From Actinomycetota bacterium (GTDB lineage: Bacteria; Actinomycetota; AC-67), in contig JBBDRM010000136.1 of assembly GCA_040905475.1 (NCBI GenBank), positions 18,643-82,642 of the forward strand: a stretch of DNA of 64,000 bases, read 5' to 3'. Within the stretch, counting starts at the first letter, position 1. Each line of letters opens with the position of its first letter. The position numbers were made by a program, and so were the translations under genes. This document shows, in pieces, positions 8,013-16,695 of the stretch. The notes beneath the pieces are model-generated. The model saw only the letters and a list, made by a program, of their open reading frames with translations. It was not told the DNA's origin and did not search any database.

Positions 8013-9346
8013 ACGGTCGCCGCCTGGAACAGCTCCCAGTCGTCGGGAACGCCTCGCAGCCCGACCGACCCTCGCGACGTGAATCTGAGGTCCGTGCCGG
8101 TCGCCAGGTCACGCACGGTACGCGTCACAACCACCTGTCCGGCACCTGCCTCGGCGGCGGTTCGCGCCGCTATGTGGACGCCGATGCCGCCGACGTCTTC
8201 TCCGCGCAGCTCGATCTCGCCCGTGTGCAGTCCCGCGCGGATAGACAAGCCGGAGCCTGCCAGCGCTTCGGCCAGTTCGAACGCACACCGGAGCGCCCTC
8301 GTCGGGGCGTCGAACGTGGCCAGTAGCCCGTCCCCGGTGGACTTCACGAACCGGCCGCGGTAGCGCTCCACCTCTGCTCGCGCGGTGCGATCGTGCCGGT
8401 CCAGCAGCCGGCGCCACTGGCGGTCCCCAACCTCCGCGGCAAGAGCGGTCGAGTTGACGATGTCGGTGAAGAGCACGGTGGCGAGGACCCGGTCCACGTC
8501 GGGTTCGCCGCGCGCTCCGGTGAGGAACTCCCGAAGGGCGGCCGCCAATTCCTCGACGTGCTGACCCATCACACCGCTTCCGCTCCCAGGAAGCTCCACG
8601 AACCGGGAACCCTGGATGTTCTCGGCGAGGTACGTCGACTGTGCCATCGGGACGAACGGGTTGTCTTGCCGGTTGAGGATGAGCGTCGGCGCCTGAACCA
8701 GCGGAAGGACCTCGCGTACGTCGATCGAGAACGTCTGATCCATGTGATCGGCCATGACGCGTGGGCTCGCGGCAGCGCGTTGGTATTTCGCGAACCACTC
8801 CGTGAACCGGCGGTCGCCGGCGCGGTCGGGATAGAGGATCTCGCTCATCCTCGGCGTCCCCCAGTTCTCCGTGATGACGGAGATCAGCTGGGTGGACACC
8901 TCTGTCGGAAGGCCGGCAGGGTAGTCGTCCGCGTGCGTGATCCTTGCTGAGGTGTTGATGAGCACAAGTGCCGCGGTGCGGTCCGGGTGGGTCGCAGCGA
9001 ACAGGATCGCGGTGGGCCCCGCATCGAGGGCGCCGATGATGACGGCACGTTCGGAGCCCGCAGCATCCATGACGGTGCGAAGATCCTCGACCCAACTCTC
9101 CCACGCGAAGCGCGAGCCCGGCGGGAGCGGATCCGATGCTCCGCTCCCCCGTCCGTCGAAGGTGATCAGGCGCCCGAGTGTAGCGATGCGCCGGTGGAAG
9201 TCTTCGAAGACGGGCTCGTCCCACTTGAGGTCGATGTGGCCCACCGATCCGATCGTCAGCACGAGATCCGGCGGACCATCGCCGAGCACCTGATAGGCGA
9301 TGCGATCACTGCCGAGGCGGGCGAAAAGCGTGGAGGGAGGCCTCAT
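8009..9346 (-). CDS. Alpha/beta-hydrolase fold fused to class III adenylyl/guanylyl cyclase
   Basis: This 445-residue protein has an alpha/beta-hydrolase domain (about 10-275) and a class III cyclase domain (about 285-445). The metal-binding aspartates of the cyclase are present: D295 in L-F-T-D-I and D339 in S-T-G-D-G. Lys in V-K-S-T-G-D and Asp in E-D-V-G-G fit an ATP rather than GTP substrate. The usual transition-state Asn of V-N-x-A-A-R is His. In the hydrolase part the nucleophile elbow reads G-A-L-D-A-G at 105-110 where relatives have G-x-S-E-G-G, so the serine is missing and this half is more likely a ligand sensor than an enzyme. No membrane segment is seen. Confidence 0.88.
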   Translation of the reverse strand: MRPPSTLFARLGSDRIAYQVLGDGPPDLVLTIGSVGHIDLKWDEPVFEDFHRRIATLGRLITFDGRGSGASDPLPPGSRFAWESWVEDLRTVMDAAGSERAVIIGALDAGPTAILFAATHPDRTAALVLINTSARITHADDYPAGLPTEVSTQLISVITENWGTPRMSEILYPDRAGDRRFTEWFAKYQRAAASPRVMADHMDQTFSIDVREVLPLVQAPTLILNRQDNPFVPMAQSTYLAENIQGSRFVELPGSGSGVMGQHVEELAAALREFLTGARGEPDVDRVLATVLFTDIVNSTALAAEVGDRQWRRLLDRHDRTARAEVERYRGRFVKSTGDGLLATFDAPTRALRCAFELAEALAGSGLSIRAGLHTGEIELRGEDVGGIGVHIAARTAAEAGAGQVVVTRTVRDLATGTDLRFTSRGSVGLRGVPDDWELFQAATV

Positions 9347-9400
9347 CCGGCCGATTCTTGCACAGGGCCAGGCGGGTGCGGCAAGCTCGCCAACGCGCCG

Positions 9401-9758
9401 TCAAGCGAGTACGCGGCGCAGCTGCTCGACGTAGTCGTCCGAGCAGCCGTGGGCTTGGGCGCCACGGATGAGCGCCGACAGGTACCTCTTCGACGGCTTC
9501 TTGTATCCGCGCGGGATCGCGAAGTAGACCTGCGCGTCGACATCGCGGCCGTCGAATGAGACCGTAACGACGTCGCGGACGTACGCCCCGATGTCGATCC
9601 CCTCGTACGTATCGAGCGCGGCGAAGTGCTCGGTCGGTGAGGTCCCAAAGCACGCCCCATACTTCGGAATCTGGATCGGGATCGATGTGGGCGACGCCGC
9701 CGCCCCACGCCGGCGAGTCGCGGGTGAGCGTAAGCCGGTACCCGCCCAGCCGCGCGGT
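9401..9758 (-). pseudogene. Truncated, frameshifted gamma-glutamylcyclotransferase-like gene
   Basis: Read leftward, this piece encodes a close relative of the intact gene at 10764-11198. It starts inside the family at R-L-G-G-Y-R-L-T-L-T, has the W-G-G-G-V and E-V-W-G-V-L-W-D blocks, then continues to a TGA at 9401-9403. One extra base near 9634 shifts the frame between W-D-L-T-D and E-H-F-A-A-L-D. The N-terminus, including the Y-G-S-N substrate-binding motif, is absent because the sequence changes at about 9755 into a fragment of an acyl-CoA ligase on the other strand. It cannot make a working enzyme as read. Confidence 0.75.
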
Positions 9759-9959
9759 GGTGCCGTCGTCGACCCGGCCGCTCTGCTCGACTTCTGCGCG
9801 ACACGGATGGCTCGGTTCGCCGTACCCCGTTACGTGGAGTTGCGACGCGAGTTGCCCAAAACCCCGACCGAGCGTCCGCGCTACGCCGACCTGAAGGCCG
9901 AAGGCGTTACCCAGCGAACCTGGGACAGCGAGGCGTCCGGGTACCGTCTACTCGGCTGA
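9753..9959 (+). pseudogene. C-terminal fragment of an AMP-binding acyl-CoA ligase
   Basis: About 68 codons match the C-terminal end of the ligase at 6492-8012 almost residue for residue: D-P-A-A-L-L-D-F-C-A-T-R, A-V-P-R-Y-V-E-L, P-K-T-P-T-E-R-P-R-Y-A-D-L, then a TGA stop. Nothing of the adenylation core precedes it; upstream DNA belongs to the opposite-strand fragment. This is a remnant left by a deletion or rearrangement involving a ligase paralogue. It overlaps the end of the convergent methyltransferase gene by 12 bases. Confidence 0.8.
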
Positions 9960-10745
9960 GCGCCGCCCGATCGCCCAAAGAACCGGGAAGTAGATGAGCT
10001 TCAGGCCCGGCGCTTCGGCGTCGCGCTGGATCGCCTTCTCCCACCGGGCGAAGTCGGCCTCCGTCGCAAAGCCCCGCTCGATCAGCGTCTCGCGGGCCGC
10101 CCACGCGGGACCACGCATCTCAGGAGAGCGCTCGAGGGAGTCGTAGACGCCTCGCCGCTCGACGACCTCGAGGCCGGCGGCGTCCAACAAGATCGGGAGC
10201 TTCAGCCCGATCGAGAGGTCGTTGCCGAGCTCCTCATGGAGCTCGATGTACCGGGTCGTCAGTTCCTCGAACTCGGGACTCGACGGAACTGCTCGGATCG
10301 CGGTCGCGTCCACATCCACGAGATAGACGTAGCCGCCCGGCTTCACCAGCGTGGCGAGGTGGTCGACGATCTCTTGCTCGCGGCCGCCGTTGTGCGCGAG
10401 CACGTGCCGCATCATCACGGCGTCGAAGTTCCCCGGCTCCAAGCCGGTCGCCCCGGCGTCGCCGGTGATCACGCGCGCGTTCGTGATCCCTTCCCGCTCG
10501 AGGATCGCCGTCGCCGTCGCCATGGTCCCCGGCTCGCGCTCGACGCCGGTGGCTTCTCCGCCGGGAGCAACGGCTTTTGCCATTTCGCATAGCGGGAGCC
10601 CCGGCCCGCACCCGACGTCGGCGACCCGCGCGCCGGGGACGATGCCGGCCAGGGTCCACGAATCGGCCTCGAGCCTGCGAGCCGACTCGGCCATGCGTCG
10701 ATAGCGGTCGATCTCCGCTTCGCCGACCTTGAGGGTGTACGCCAC
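9948..10745 (-). CDS. Class I SAM-dependent methyltransferase
   Basis: This 265-residue Rossmann-fold methyltransferase has the SAM-binding motif V-A-D-V-G-C-G-P-G near residue 45, an acidic ribose-contact residue in G-V-E-R-E-P near 70, and F-D-A-V-M-M-R-H-V-L-A-H as motif IV. The C-terminal half resembles UbiE/Menaquinone-type small-molecule methyltransferases. It starts at GTG (10745). The substrate is unknown. It lies immediately downstream of the cyclotransferase-like gene on the same strand and may be co-transcribed with it. Confidence 0.85.
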   Translation of the reverse strand: MAYTLKVGEAEIDRYRRMAESARRLEADSWTLAGIVPGARVADVGCGPGLPLCEMAKAVAPGGEATGVEREPGTMATATAILEREGITNARVITGDAGATGLEPGNFDAVMMRHVLAHNGGREQEIVDHLATLVKPGGYVYLVDVDATAIRAVPSSPEFEELTTRYIELHEELGNDLSIGLKLPILLDAAGLEVVERRGVYDSLERSPEMRGPAWAARETLIERGFATEADFARWEKAIQRDAEAPGLKLIYFPVLWAIGRRSAE

Positions 10746-10763
10746 GAGATGGATCGTATGTCG

Positions 10764-11198
10764 TCAGTCCGGAAGTGCGCGCAGTCGCTCGACGTACCCG
10801 GCCGGGAGGCCGTGCGCTTCGGCGCCGCGAACGAGTGCGGCGATGTAGCGCTTCGACGGGCGCTTGAAACCGCGCGGGACCGCCAGGTAGACGATCGCCT
10901 CCACCTTGTAACCGTTGTGCGTCACGGTCACGCTATCGCGGACGTAGGCGCCGCCGGCGATCCCTTCGTATTCGTCCAGCGCGGTCATGTCGGCTTCCGT
11001 CGCGTCCCAGAGGACACCCCAAACTTCGTCGGCGACGTCGGGCTCGATGTGGCCGACGCCGCCTCCCCACGACGGGGAGTCCCGGGTGAACGTGAGCCGC
11101 CAGCCTGCAAGCCTCGCGGCCCCGAGCGCGCGGGCCTCCGGTGCGCGCGAGCTCATCTGCATGGGATCCATGTTGCTGCCGTAGGCGAAGTAGAGCAC
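10764..11198 (-). CDS. Gamma-glutamylcyclotransferase-like (GGCT/AIG2 fold) protein
   Basis: This 144-residue protein has the substrate-binding loop Y-F-A-Y-G-S-N-M at the N-terminus and the catalytic-type glutamate in L-D-E-Y-E-G near residue 79, as in GGCT-family enzymes that release pyroglutamate (5-oxoproline) from gamma-glutamyl amines. The bacterial members have varied substrates, so only the fold and chemistry are assigned. A truncated, frameshifted paralogue is at 9401-9758, so this family was duplicated locally. It sits 18 bp upstream of the methyltransferase gene in the same direction. Confidence 0.85.
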   Translation of the reverse strand: MLYFAYGSNMDPMQMSSRAPEARALGAARLAGWRLTFTRDSPSWGGGVGHIEPDVADEVWGVLWDATEADMTALDEYEGIAGGAYVRDSVTVTHNGYKVEAIVYLAVPRGFKRPSKRYIAALVRGAEAHGLPAGYVERLRALPD

Positions 11199-11229
11199 GC
11201 ACCTGACCTCCGTTGTGCTGTGACGAGGC

Positions 11230-12981
11230 TTAGCTGAGTCGAGACGTTTCCAGGATGGACCGAATCATCTTCACCCGTGCATCGAGGTCGCCTTCCGCAC
11301 CGGTGACTCCGTGACCCATGAACCGAGACTTTCCGAAGGTCGTGTAATACCAGACAGAGTGCGATCCGTTGAAGTCGATCCCGTATTGAAACCCCCAGGG
11401 ATGACCTGCGATCTCGACCACGCCGCAGTCGATGATCTGGGTGATGTACTCACCTTTGACGCACGCGGAGTCACCTTCGAAGGAGCGTTCCGTCTCCTCG
11501 TGTGCGACACCCATGACGAGCTCGATCCTATCTTTGGCCTTCTCATCAAAAGTGCTCTCCAACGACCATCGAGCATCCTGTGGAGCATCCGGATACTGCT
11601 CGACCCACCAGGTGCTCGGGTAGCAGATGCGCCAGTGCTGCGTCGGATCGAGGAGCAGCGCGTCGCGTGGAGGAGAACATTCCGGCGAGACAGCCCAAAG
11701 ACGACGGGCGGCCGGATGGATCGGCACAACGGTTCCGCTCAGAAGATCCAGAGCGCTCACTTGCCCGTGGTCGAGGAGATCTTGATCCAGCAGGACCGTC
11801 CCACCGTCGGGGAAGAGAGAGCCTGCTTCTGCCCGGTGAACCCTGAACCCCTTCGGCCATTGATCCGACTCGCTCGGCACGGACCTCGTCGTTCCCGTTC
11901 CGAGGTCCCGAAGGAACAGCCGTCCCCCGCCGGCCGTCGGATCGGGTTCGGCGGCGAACGCCACGCAGCTCCCATCGGCACTGATGGGGAGAACGCCGCG
12001 CAAGCCGGCCCCTCGAGGGAGCTCTCTGTCCATCGCATCGCGGGACGCGCGGATCGTTCCGCCGCCGACCAGGTCGTGCACAAAGACGTCGCCGAACTCG
12101 TTCTTGTCATCGGGGACGAGGTTCCCAGCACCAGACGAGAACACCACGAAACGGCCATCACGCGCGATCGCGGCATCGACGCTACCTCCGGACCGGTCGC
12201 CCTCCTCACCGGATGAGGCAACCGACACTCGCACGGTCTTTCCGAGGAGCCTGTCGCGAACGAAGACATCGGACATCCCGTTGCGATCCTCCTTCACCAG
12301 ATTCGTGGCTGAGGAAACGAAGACGACGTGCCGGCCGTCCCGAGAGATCGCGGCGACTCCGGACCAGCTGTCTCCGTCCGCTTCAGCGCCGCTGGAAGAC
12401 ACCGAGACTCGTTCTGTCGTTTTCGCGACGAGATCCCGAACGAAGATATCGATCTTGCCGTTGGAATCCCCCGGTGCCAGGCGCGGGTCGCCGTGAGAGA
12501 AAACGACGAATCCTCCGTCCGCCGAGATGGAGGCGAAGTGCCTCGAAGGCGTCACGACCCTGACATCCCGGCTCGCGTACCCCCCAGAGGGCAGAACCGA
12601 GACCGGGATCTCCTTTCCTGTCTTCGTGTCCCGCACATACACGGTCATGCCGTCGATCTCGAACGCCGCATACCGCCCATCGGCAGACATCGATCCGGCG
12701 CCATCCCCCCTCATCACAGGAACCGTGTGCCCACTCGACAGGTCCTTGACGAACATGAAGCCGTCCACCGTGACCGGCTGATAACGCCCTTCAGGCTTGC
12801 CGGAGCCACCAGAAGCGAGCGTAAGACACCCGGCCCCGGCGGCGGTGAAGGTGCCGTCGGTTTCTGGCGCCTCGTCGGCTCGCGGCCCTTCTTGTCTGCA
12901 TCCTGCGGCCAGGAGCGACAGCACGATCAGGAGACGAATCACTCTTTCGCGTGAGCCCATGGATCGTCTCGGGCGGGTCAT
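11230..12981 (-). CDS. Lipoprotein with TolB/WD40-like beta-propeller repeats
   Basis: This 583-residue protein carries a lipoprotein signal (L-L-A-A-G-C near residue 28), so it should be anchored on the outer face of the membrane. Residues about 65-400 hold repeated propeller blades of the type S-A-D-G-R-Y-A-A-F, I-S-R-D-G-R-H-V-V-F-V-S-S and I-A-R-D-G-R-F-V-V-F-S-S, each followed by D-V-F-V-R-D or D-V-F-V-H-D. The last 150 residues form a separate unrecognised domain. A role as an extracytoplasmic binding protein is likely. The start may be 21 bases further in, at the second Met. Confidence 0.78.
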   Translation of the reverse strand: MTRPRRSMGSRERVIRLLIVLSLLAAGCRQEGPRADEAPETDGTFTAAGAGCLTLASGGSGKPEGRYQPVTVDGFMFVKDLSSGHTVPVMRGDGAGSMSADGRYAAFEIDGMTVYVRDTKTGKEIPVSVLPSGGYASRDVRVVTPSRHFASISADGGFVVFSHGDPRLAPGDSNGKIDIFVRDLVAKTTERVSVSSSGAEADGDSWSGVAAISRDGRHVVFVSSATNLVKEDRNGMSDVFVRDRLLGKTVRVSVASSGEEGDRSGGSVDAAIARDGRFVVFSSGAGNLVPDDKNEFGDVFVHDLVGGGTIRASRDAMDRELPRGAGLRGVLPISADGSCVAFAAEPDPTAGGGRLFLRDLGTGTTRSVPSESDQWPKGFRVHRAEAGSLFPDGGTVLLDQDLLDHGQVSALDLLSGTVVPIHPAARRLWAVSPECSPPRDALLLDPTQHWRICYPSTWWVEQYPDAPQDARWSLESTFDEKAKDRIELVMGVAHEETERSFEGDSACVKGEYITQIIDCGVVEIAGHPWGFQYGIDFNGSHSVWYYTTFGKSRFMGHGVTGAEGDLDARVKMIRSILETSRLS

Positions 12982-13189
12982 AGCGTCAGCACCTTTTCAG
13001 AAATGCCGTTCTCCAGGTACGACCCGAAGGCGATGGAGGTCACCGGCGGACGGCCATACCTTCCAGTGCAGCGTACTCCCGCGCACGCATTGCGCAATGA
13101 GCTCATCGCGATCGAGTCCGGAGCGATCGCGATGCGTGCTGATGAAGCCTAGCTCTCGGTTCCGGCTGCAAGTCAGGTTGCGGTCGGCG

Positions 13190-13431
13190 TCAAGCGGTCG
13201 CGACGACGACCAGGCGGGCCCTGTCGATCGAGAATGGCCGCCCTCTGCACCGAGCGCATCGAGTGCCGTAAAGCCTGCGCCGATCAGCCAGTCCCGGATC
13301 TCCGGGACGGTGAATGTGCGAACGGCGATGTGGACGCGGCGTCGGCGTCGCTCCGCTCGGGCGTAAAGGATCTCGTCGGAGAAGGAGAGGTAGTCCTCGT
13401 CGAAGAGGGACGGATCGACGAGCTCGGCCAC
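13190..13431 (-). pseudogene. C-terminal remnant of a SAM methyltransferase
   Basis: Beginning at a GTG directly after the DUF5319 gene, this piece encodes about 80 residues. They include V-R-T-F-T-V-P-E-I-R-D-W-L-I-G-A-G-F, typical of the C-terminal end of small-molecule methyltransferases. A one-base deletion near 13238 breaks the frame; restoring it gives G-R-P-F-S-I-D-R-A-R-L-V-V-V-A and a stop at 13190, the normal family ending. No SAM-binding half is present. The 200 bases to its left (12982-13189) show nothing else recognisable. Confidence 0.6.
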
Positions 13432-13440
13432 GGCCGGCCC

Positions 13441-13998
13441 TTACTCGGATTCCTCGCCGACCTCGAGCGGGGGCTCGAAGCCGCTGTCGTCCATGAGCCC
13501 GGCGATCTCCTCGGCGGTCATGCCCCGCGCGGCGAGCGCGTCGACGAGCCGAAGCGGCGCGAGTGACGCCCCGCAGTACGGGCAGTACGTCCAATCGTCC
13601 CACGCGCGCTGCGGCAAGCGGCCGCGGCAGTAGGAGCAGCGGTTGCGCTCGGACAGCCAGGCGTTCCCGGCCGGCTTCTCTTCGTCGGCCGGCGCCTCCA
13701 TCTCGTCCGTGTCGGCCTCGGTCAGCGCGTCGAGGAAGCCGCGCGCGTAATCCCAGCCGAGGTACTCGTCGGGGTGCGGCTCGAACGCCGGCTCGTGCAT
13801 CCGCGGCTCGCCGGTCTGCAGCATGTGCTCGAGCGACTCCTTGAGCATGTCCCAGCCGTAGTAATGATCCTCGCCGCACTCCGAGCAGACGATGACCACG
13901 CCCTTGTACCCGCGGTCGCCGAAGATGGCGCGCATGGCCTCGAGGTCTTCGAGGTCCTCGATGACGGATTCGCGTTCCTCGGGGTCCATCTCGCTCAT
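13441..13998 (-). CDS. DUF5319-family protein with C-terminal zinc ribbon
   Basis: This 185-residue cytoplasmic protein has an N-terminal DUF5319-type region: an acidic start, then C-S-E-C-G-E-D-H-Y-Y-G-W-D-M-L and H-P-D-E-Y-L-G-W-D-Y-A-R-G. The family is typical of actinobacteria and has no established function. Residues about 125-155 add a zinc ribbon with two C-x-x-C pairs (C-S-Y-C and C-P-Y-C). The extra ribbon suggests nucleic-acid or protein binding. The gene is one of the better taxonomic markers in the window. Confidence 0.8.
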   Translation of the reverse strand: MSEMDPEERESVIEDLEDLEAMRAIFGDRGYKGVVIVCSECGEDHYYGWDMLKESLEHMLQTGEPRMHEPAFEPHPDEYLGWDYARGFLDALTEADTDEMEAPADEEKPAGNAWLSERNRCSYCRGRLPQRAWDDWTYCPYCGASLAPLRLVDALAARGMTAEEIAGLMDDSGFEPPLEVGEESE

Positions 13999-14061
13999 GG
14001 GAGCATCGTAACAGGGGCTCCGTGAGCCCGGCCGGGGGCTTCGAGCGGGGGTTCTGGTCGG

Positions 14062-14838
14062 CTACGCGCTCGGCTCGAGCAGGCGGGATGCGGCGTCGAG
14101 CGTCGCGGTGGCCGTCGCCTGGAGCGGATCGGAACCGGTACCGCAGAGCGACGCCCCGAGGACGGTGCGGCCGCGCTCGTCGGAGAGCAGCACGAGCACG
14201 GCGCGCTCGGTCCCGATCTCTCCCTCGATCGCCTCGCCGAGCTTGAGGCTCTGGTCGACCGCGTCGATGACCGCCAGCGCGACGGCACGCGGCGCGGATG
14301 GAGCTTCCGCGGTGCCGGTGCGAACCTCCCCGCCGAGCGGGACGGCCACCTCGGCGCGGGTGAGGTCGCCGACGAGCTCGACGGCGACGCGCGCCGGCGA
14401 AGCGACGATACGCGGGCGATCCGGCGTGCTTTCGAGCGCGTGCGTCGCTCGGCCGAACGAGCGGCAGAGCTTCACCGAGAGCTCGCGCTCCGGCTCTTCG
14501 AGCGAGAGGTCGCGACGGCCGATCACGTGCAAGCCGCGCGAGTGGCGGCCGCGCGTCGTCACCGCCAGCGCGAGGTAACCGCCGAGCAGGATGATCTCGT
14601 CGCCGTCGTGCTCGTCCTGGAGCGTGTCGCGCAAGGCCGAGAACAGGTTGAAGGCCTCGGTCGCGTCCATCTCCGCGAGCGACGGACGCGAAAGGTACAG
14701 CTGCGGTCCTTGGTCGCCGGCCGCATGGAGATAGGCGCACAGATCGAGGCTCATCGTCGCTCCGAGCGCGTCGAGGCCCGCGTAGACGAGGTCCTGGATG
14801 ACGAGCCCCGCCTCGGACTGCGGCTGCTGCTGAGTCAC
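14062..14838 (-). CDS. Conserved hypothetical protein, translationally coupled to the upstream membrane protein
   Basis: This 258-residue protein is not recognised with certainty. The GTG at 14838 is preferred because it overlaps the upstream gene's TGA (GTGA) and has GGGAGG about 8 bases before it. The N-terminal 130 residues look like a GAF-type or similar alpha/beta sensor fold. The C-terminal 100 residues form a second alpha/beta domain. No catalytic motif, signal peptide or membrane helix is visible. Tight coupling to the proline-rich membrane protein suggests a shared, possibly regulatory, task. Confidence 0.65.
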   Translation of the reverse strand: MTQQQPQSEAGLVIQDLVYAGLDALGATMSLDLCAYLHAAGDQGPQLYLSRPSLAEMDATEAFNLFSALRDTLQDEHDGDEIILLGGYLALAVTTRGRHSRGLHVIGRRDLSLEEPERELSVKLCRSFGRATHALESTPDRPRIVASPARVAVELVGDLTRAEVAVPLGGEVRTGTAEAPSAPRAVALAVIDAVDQSLKLGEAIEGEIGTERAVLVLLSDERGRTVLGASLCGTGSDPLQATATATLDAASRLLEPSA

Positions 14839-15632
14839 TTCGGCCTCCCGTGATCGCAATGCGGTCGGGGCTTGGTCCAGTGGTGAACCCATGGAGGAGT
14901 CCCGTGTCCGCGCCCGGGTTTCGGGCGAAGCTCCGGCCGCACCTGGGGTGGGTGGCATGAGACGGTCGTCGGGACTTCCCCGTTGGGGTCGGGCACGGGT
15001 CCCGGGCCGGGTCCCGTCGGAGGCTCGGGGGCCGGAGGCGGCCCCACGACCGGAGGCGGCTGCACCATCGGAGGCGGCACGGAGGTCGGCGGCTTCGGAG
15101 GGCTAAGCAACGGCCCGCGGCTGACGGGGCGGAGGATCGGCTCCAGCGGCTGAGGCGCGGGCGGCGCGGGCGGCTCCGGCGGCATGGGCCGGTCACCGCC
15201 GGCGGACGGCACGTTCACGAGGTTCCGCACGACGGGAGGCGCTAGAACGAGCTCCGTGGTGTTCTGGGTTCGGCTGCCGGTGCTACCCCGGAGTCCTACC
15301 CCACTGCCGGCCAGCCACACACCCGCCGCGAGCACGAGCGCGCCACCCAAAGAGCCCACGAGGGCGGGTCGTCCGTTGCGGATCTTGAGCGGCTCGACGA
15401 AGACGGGACGTGCCCCGCCGAAGACGCGAACCGGCAGGTCCACGCCGCGTGCGCGGAGCAGCTCGGTCACGGCTCGCTCGACGGAAACGGGGTCGGCTGC
15501 CGGCTGAACCAACACGACGATGTCGTCGTCCGTGATCGAGCAGGCGAGAACCTGTGGATAAGAACGGATCTCGTGCTCGAGCCATCCCCCCGTCACGAGA
15601 AGTAATGTACCCGCCGCCGCGGAGCACGTCAC
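14835..15632 (-). CDS. Single-pass membrane protein with proline-rich tail, function unknown
   Basis: This protein has up to 265 residues; GTG codons at 15632 and 15596 are both possible starts and neither has a clear ribosome site. An N-terminal domain of about 95 residues (E-H-E-I-R-S-Y-P-Q-V, then V-E-R-A-V-T-E-L-L-R) precedes one transmembrane helix (L-V-G-S-L-G-G-A-L-V-L-A-A-G-V-W-L-A-G). A long, low-complexity tail of Pro-rich repeats follows, ending in His/Pro/Lys-rich sequence. The layout suggests a cytoplasmic sensor-like domain and an extracytoplasmic proline-rich stalk. It is coupled to the next gene. Confidence 0.65.
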   Translation of the reverse strand: MTCSAAAGTLLLVTGGWLEHEIRSYPQVLACSITDDDIVVLVQPAADPVSVERAVTELLRARGVDLPVRVFGGARPVFVEPLKIRNGRPALVGSLGGALVLAAGVWLAGSGVGLRGSTGSRTQNTTELVLAPPVVRNLVNVPSAGGDRPMPPEPPAPPAPQPLEPILRPVSRGPLLSPPKPPTSVPPPMVQPPPVVGPPPAPEPPTGPGPGPVPDPNGEVPTTVSCHPPQVRPELRPKPGRGHGTPPWVHHWTKPRPHCDHGRPK

Positions 15633-15690
15633 ATACGGCGCGGAAGGGACACGCTGCGCGGTCGGATGCTCCTCGCGGTGGCCCCGCCCC

Positions 15691-16695
15691 CTACGCGGAG
15701 CGGAAGGTCTCGACGATGCGTGCGAAGGTGTCGGCGGTCCGCAACGAGTCCGGGGTCGCCCACGGCGGACCGAGGTACAGCTCGTCGGCGAGACCTTCCC
15801 AGCGGCCGATCTTCTCGCGGACCTCGTCCGGCGTGCCGGCTATCGCGTACGTCTCGCACATCTCGTCCGTGATGCAGCCGATCATCCCTTCCGCATCCCC
15901 CTTGGCGAACGCGTCCCTCAGCGGACCGACGACGTCTCCCCAGCCGTGGACCTCGAAAACCGGGCTGTAGGTGCGGGTCGTGCCGTAGAACCCGATCTGC
16001 ATCTTGGCTTCGCGCATCGCCTGCTCGGTCGAGTCGGCGATCGAACAGATCACGCCTTGAACGATCCGCACCTCGTCGCGCTTGCGGCCGCTCTTGTCGA
16101 GGCCGGCGTCGAGCGCCGGGCGCACCACCTCGGTGAAGTAGCGCGGGCTCGAGAACGGGTGTCCGAGGATCCCGTCGCCGACCTCTCCGGTGAGCTGAAC
16201 CATGAGCTTGTTCACGGCGGCGAGGTAGACCGGGATCGGGCCCGGCGCCGGCTGCCCGCCGGGGAACGGCGGCATCGTCACCGTGTAGAACCGGCCCTGG
16301 TGATCGATCGGCTCGCCGGCGTACGCGCGCCAGACCTTGCGGCACACCTCGATCACCTCGCGCATCTTCGGCGCGGGATGCTCGAACGGCGTCGCATACC
16401 GGAGCTCGTTGACCCGCTTCACCTGCGTGCCGAGACCGAGTATGAAGCGTCCACCGGAAAGCTCTGCGAGGTCGCGAGCCTCCATCGCGGTGACCACCGG
16501 CGAGCGCGGGAAGGCGAGCGCGATCGCCGTGCCGACCGTCGTCGCCTCCGTCGCTTGCAGGGCGACCGCCGCCTGCAGGAAAGCCGTGCGCGACGTCTCC
16601 GCTACCCAGAGGGTTCTGTAGCCGGCGTCTTCACACTGTTTCGCGACTTGCCCGACGATGCCCAGCGGCCCGCCGACCGATAGCCCAACCTCCAT
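15691..16695 (-). CDS. LLM class F420-dependent oxidoreductase
   Basis: This 334-residue luciferase-like (TIM-barrel) enzyme opens M-E-V-G-L-S-V-G-G-P-L-G and has the family blocks L-S-G-G-R-F-I-L-G-L-G-T and P-I-P-V-Y-L-A-A-V-N. Actinobacterial members usually use reduced coenzyme F420 to reduce a small molecule. The ATG at 16695 has GGGGAGG about 8 bases upstream and gives the usual N-terminus. It diverges from the MmgE/PrpD gene. The substrate is unknown; cofactor choice is inferred from the family. Confidence 0.85.
   Translation of the reverse strand: MEVGLSVGGPLGIVGQVAKQCEDAGYRTLWVAETSRTAFLQAAVALQATEATTVGTAIALAFPRSPVVTAMEARDLAELSGGRFILGLGTQVKRVNELRYATPFEHPAPKMREVIEVCRKVWRAYAGEPIDHQGRFYTVTMPPFPGGQPAPGPIPVYLAAVNKLMVQLTGEVGDGILGHPFSSPRYFTEVVRPALDAGLDKSGRKRDEVRIVQGVICSIADSTEQAMREAKMQIGFYGTTRTYSPVFEVHGWGDVVGPLRDAFAKGDAEGMIGCITDEMCETYAIAGTPDEVREKIGRWEGLADELYLGPPWATPDSLRTADTFARIVETFRSA

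Noticed and set aside
13190-15196. 668-codon minus-strand frame spanning several genes
   Set aside because: It crosses DUF5319 and two unknown genes in the wrong frame. Only its last few dozen codons are real, as the shifted tail of the methyltransferase remnant.
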